The notes beneath the pieces were generated by a model, which did not search any database, had not been told where the DNA came from, and saw only the letters and a list, made by a program, of their open reading frames with translations. DNA of 64,000 nucleotides, from contig NZ_BEVZ01000002.1 in assembly GCF_003112515.1 (NCBI RefSeq), positions 930,001 to 994,000 of the forward strand, in the 5' to 3' direction. Shown piece by piece: positions 63,786 through 64,000 of the stretch; the first letter of the stretch is position 1, and each line of letters starts with the position of its first letter. Made by a program: the position numbers and the translations under genes. This DNA is from Streptomyces fragilis. Lineage in GTDB: Bacteria > Actinomycetota > Actinomycetes > Streptomycetales > Streptomycetaceae.

Positions 63786-64000
63786 TCAGTGGCCCAGGCG
63801 ATGGTTCTGGCCTTGGGCGCGACGCGGCTGGTGTGCGCCGTTCCGGGTGGGCGTGACCTTCCAGGCCGGGGGAGGCGCGTCGGCGGGAAGTTGCGCGCTC
63901 CTGCGCAGGCGCCATACGAGGACGTCGCTGAGGGAGTCCGCGCTGTCGAGTTCACGCCGGCGCGCGGCGTCGGTGAGGAGTTGGCCGGGGGAGTGGCCGG
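63786..64000 (-). CDS. C-terminal end of a minus-strand gene, possibly the relaxase
   Basis: The reverse strand has an open frame from the window edge to a TGA at 63786. It reads GHSPGQLLTDAARRRELDSA, then DSLSDVLVWRLRRSAQLPADAP, and a basic tail ending HRLGH. The pattern of a helical segment with RELDSADS...VLVWRLRR resembles what I recall at the C-terminus of actinobacterial MobF-type relaxases, and a relaxase is the one transfer gene otherwise missing. The upstream part lies outside the window, so this is only a suggestion. Confidence 0.45.
   Translation of the reverse strand, partial: GHSPGQLLTDAARRRELDSADSLSDVLVWRLRRSAQLPADAPPPAWKVTPTRNGAHQPRRAQGQNHRLGH

Noticed and set aside
1..64000. 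CRISPR arrays, insertion sequences, rRNA or tRNA genes
   Set aside because: No regularly spaced repeats, no transposase with terminal repeats and no rRNA- or tRNA-like segment were found by eye; a covariance-model scan would be decisive for tRNAs.

Overview
The window looks like chromosomal or plasmid DNA of a streptomycete or close relative. GC is very high, third codon positions are almost always G or C, GTG and TTG starts are common, and neighbouring genes often overlap by 1 or 4 bases. DUF317-type proteins, SCO6880-like and DUF6112-like proteins and a VirB4/VirD4 pair are typical of actinobacterial conjugative elements with a type IV secretion system. I read the window as the inside of such an integrative or plasmid element, cut at both ends. 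No tRNA, attachment site, integrase or replication origin is visible.

Left part (1-25.6 kb): a defence island. It holds three genes of a Qat anti-phage system (qatC cut by the window edge, qatB, qatA). Next comes a tightly coupled four-gene operon: an SNF2 helicase, a 1838-residue adenine methyltransferase, a 2239-residue DUF1998 helicase with a nuclease-like domain, and a UvrD-type helicase with a RelE-like N-terminus. All four junctions-to-be-translated overlap by 4 bases. A Hanks-type Ser/Thr kinase gene lies just upstream on the same strand. The set resembles class 1 DISARM but replaces several parts, and the kinase recalls Pgl systems. A divergent gene encodes a CoiA-like protein.

Middle part (25.9-49.9 kb, all minus strand): the transfer region. 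From upstream to downstream it has a lysozyme-like/NlpC-P60 wall hydrolase, a DUF6112-like small membrane protein, a VirB8-like protein, a VirB6/TrbL-like membrane protein, an SCO6880-like protein, a VirB4-like ATPase, many small unknown proteins, several DUF317 proteins and the VirD4 coupling protein. It ends with a PP-loop (PAPS-reductase-like) enzyme, an alpha/beta hydrolase, a frameshifted cytosine methyltransferase and a DnaB N-domain-like protein.

Right part (50.3-63.7 kb, all plus strand): a divergent operon that starts with an adenine/cytosine-N4 methyltransferase and small unknown genes. A cargo cassette follows: two winged-helix regulators, two MFS transporters, an ATP-grasp ligase and a HAD hydrolase. 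DUF317 genes, one of them broken, close it. At the right edge, beyond a strong bidirectional terminator, is the 3' end of a minus-strand gene, possibly the relaxase.

The two transfer-region operons diverge from a symmetric promoter pair at about 50.19 kb. Related palindromes sit on promoters at 40.3 and 53.15 kb, which suggests one element-encoded repressor. Four unrelated enzymes of the element share a C-terminal tail of the form D-D/N-F-x-L, which suggests a common docking or export signal. Several genes appear to start at ATT or CTG behind excellent ribosome binding sites.
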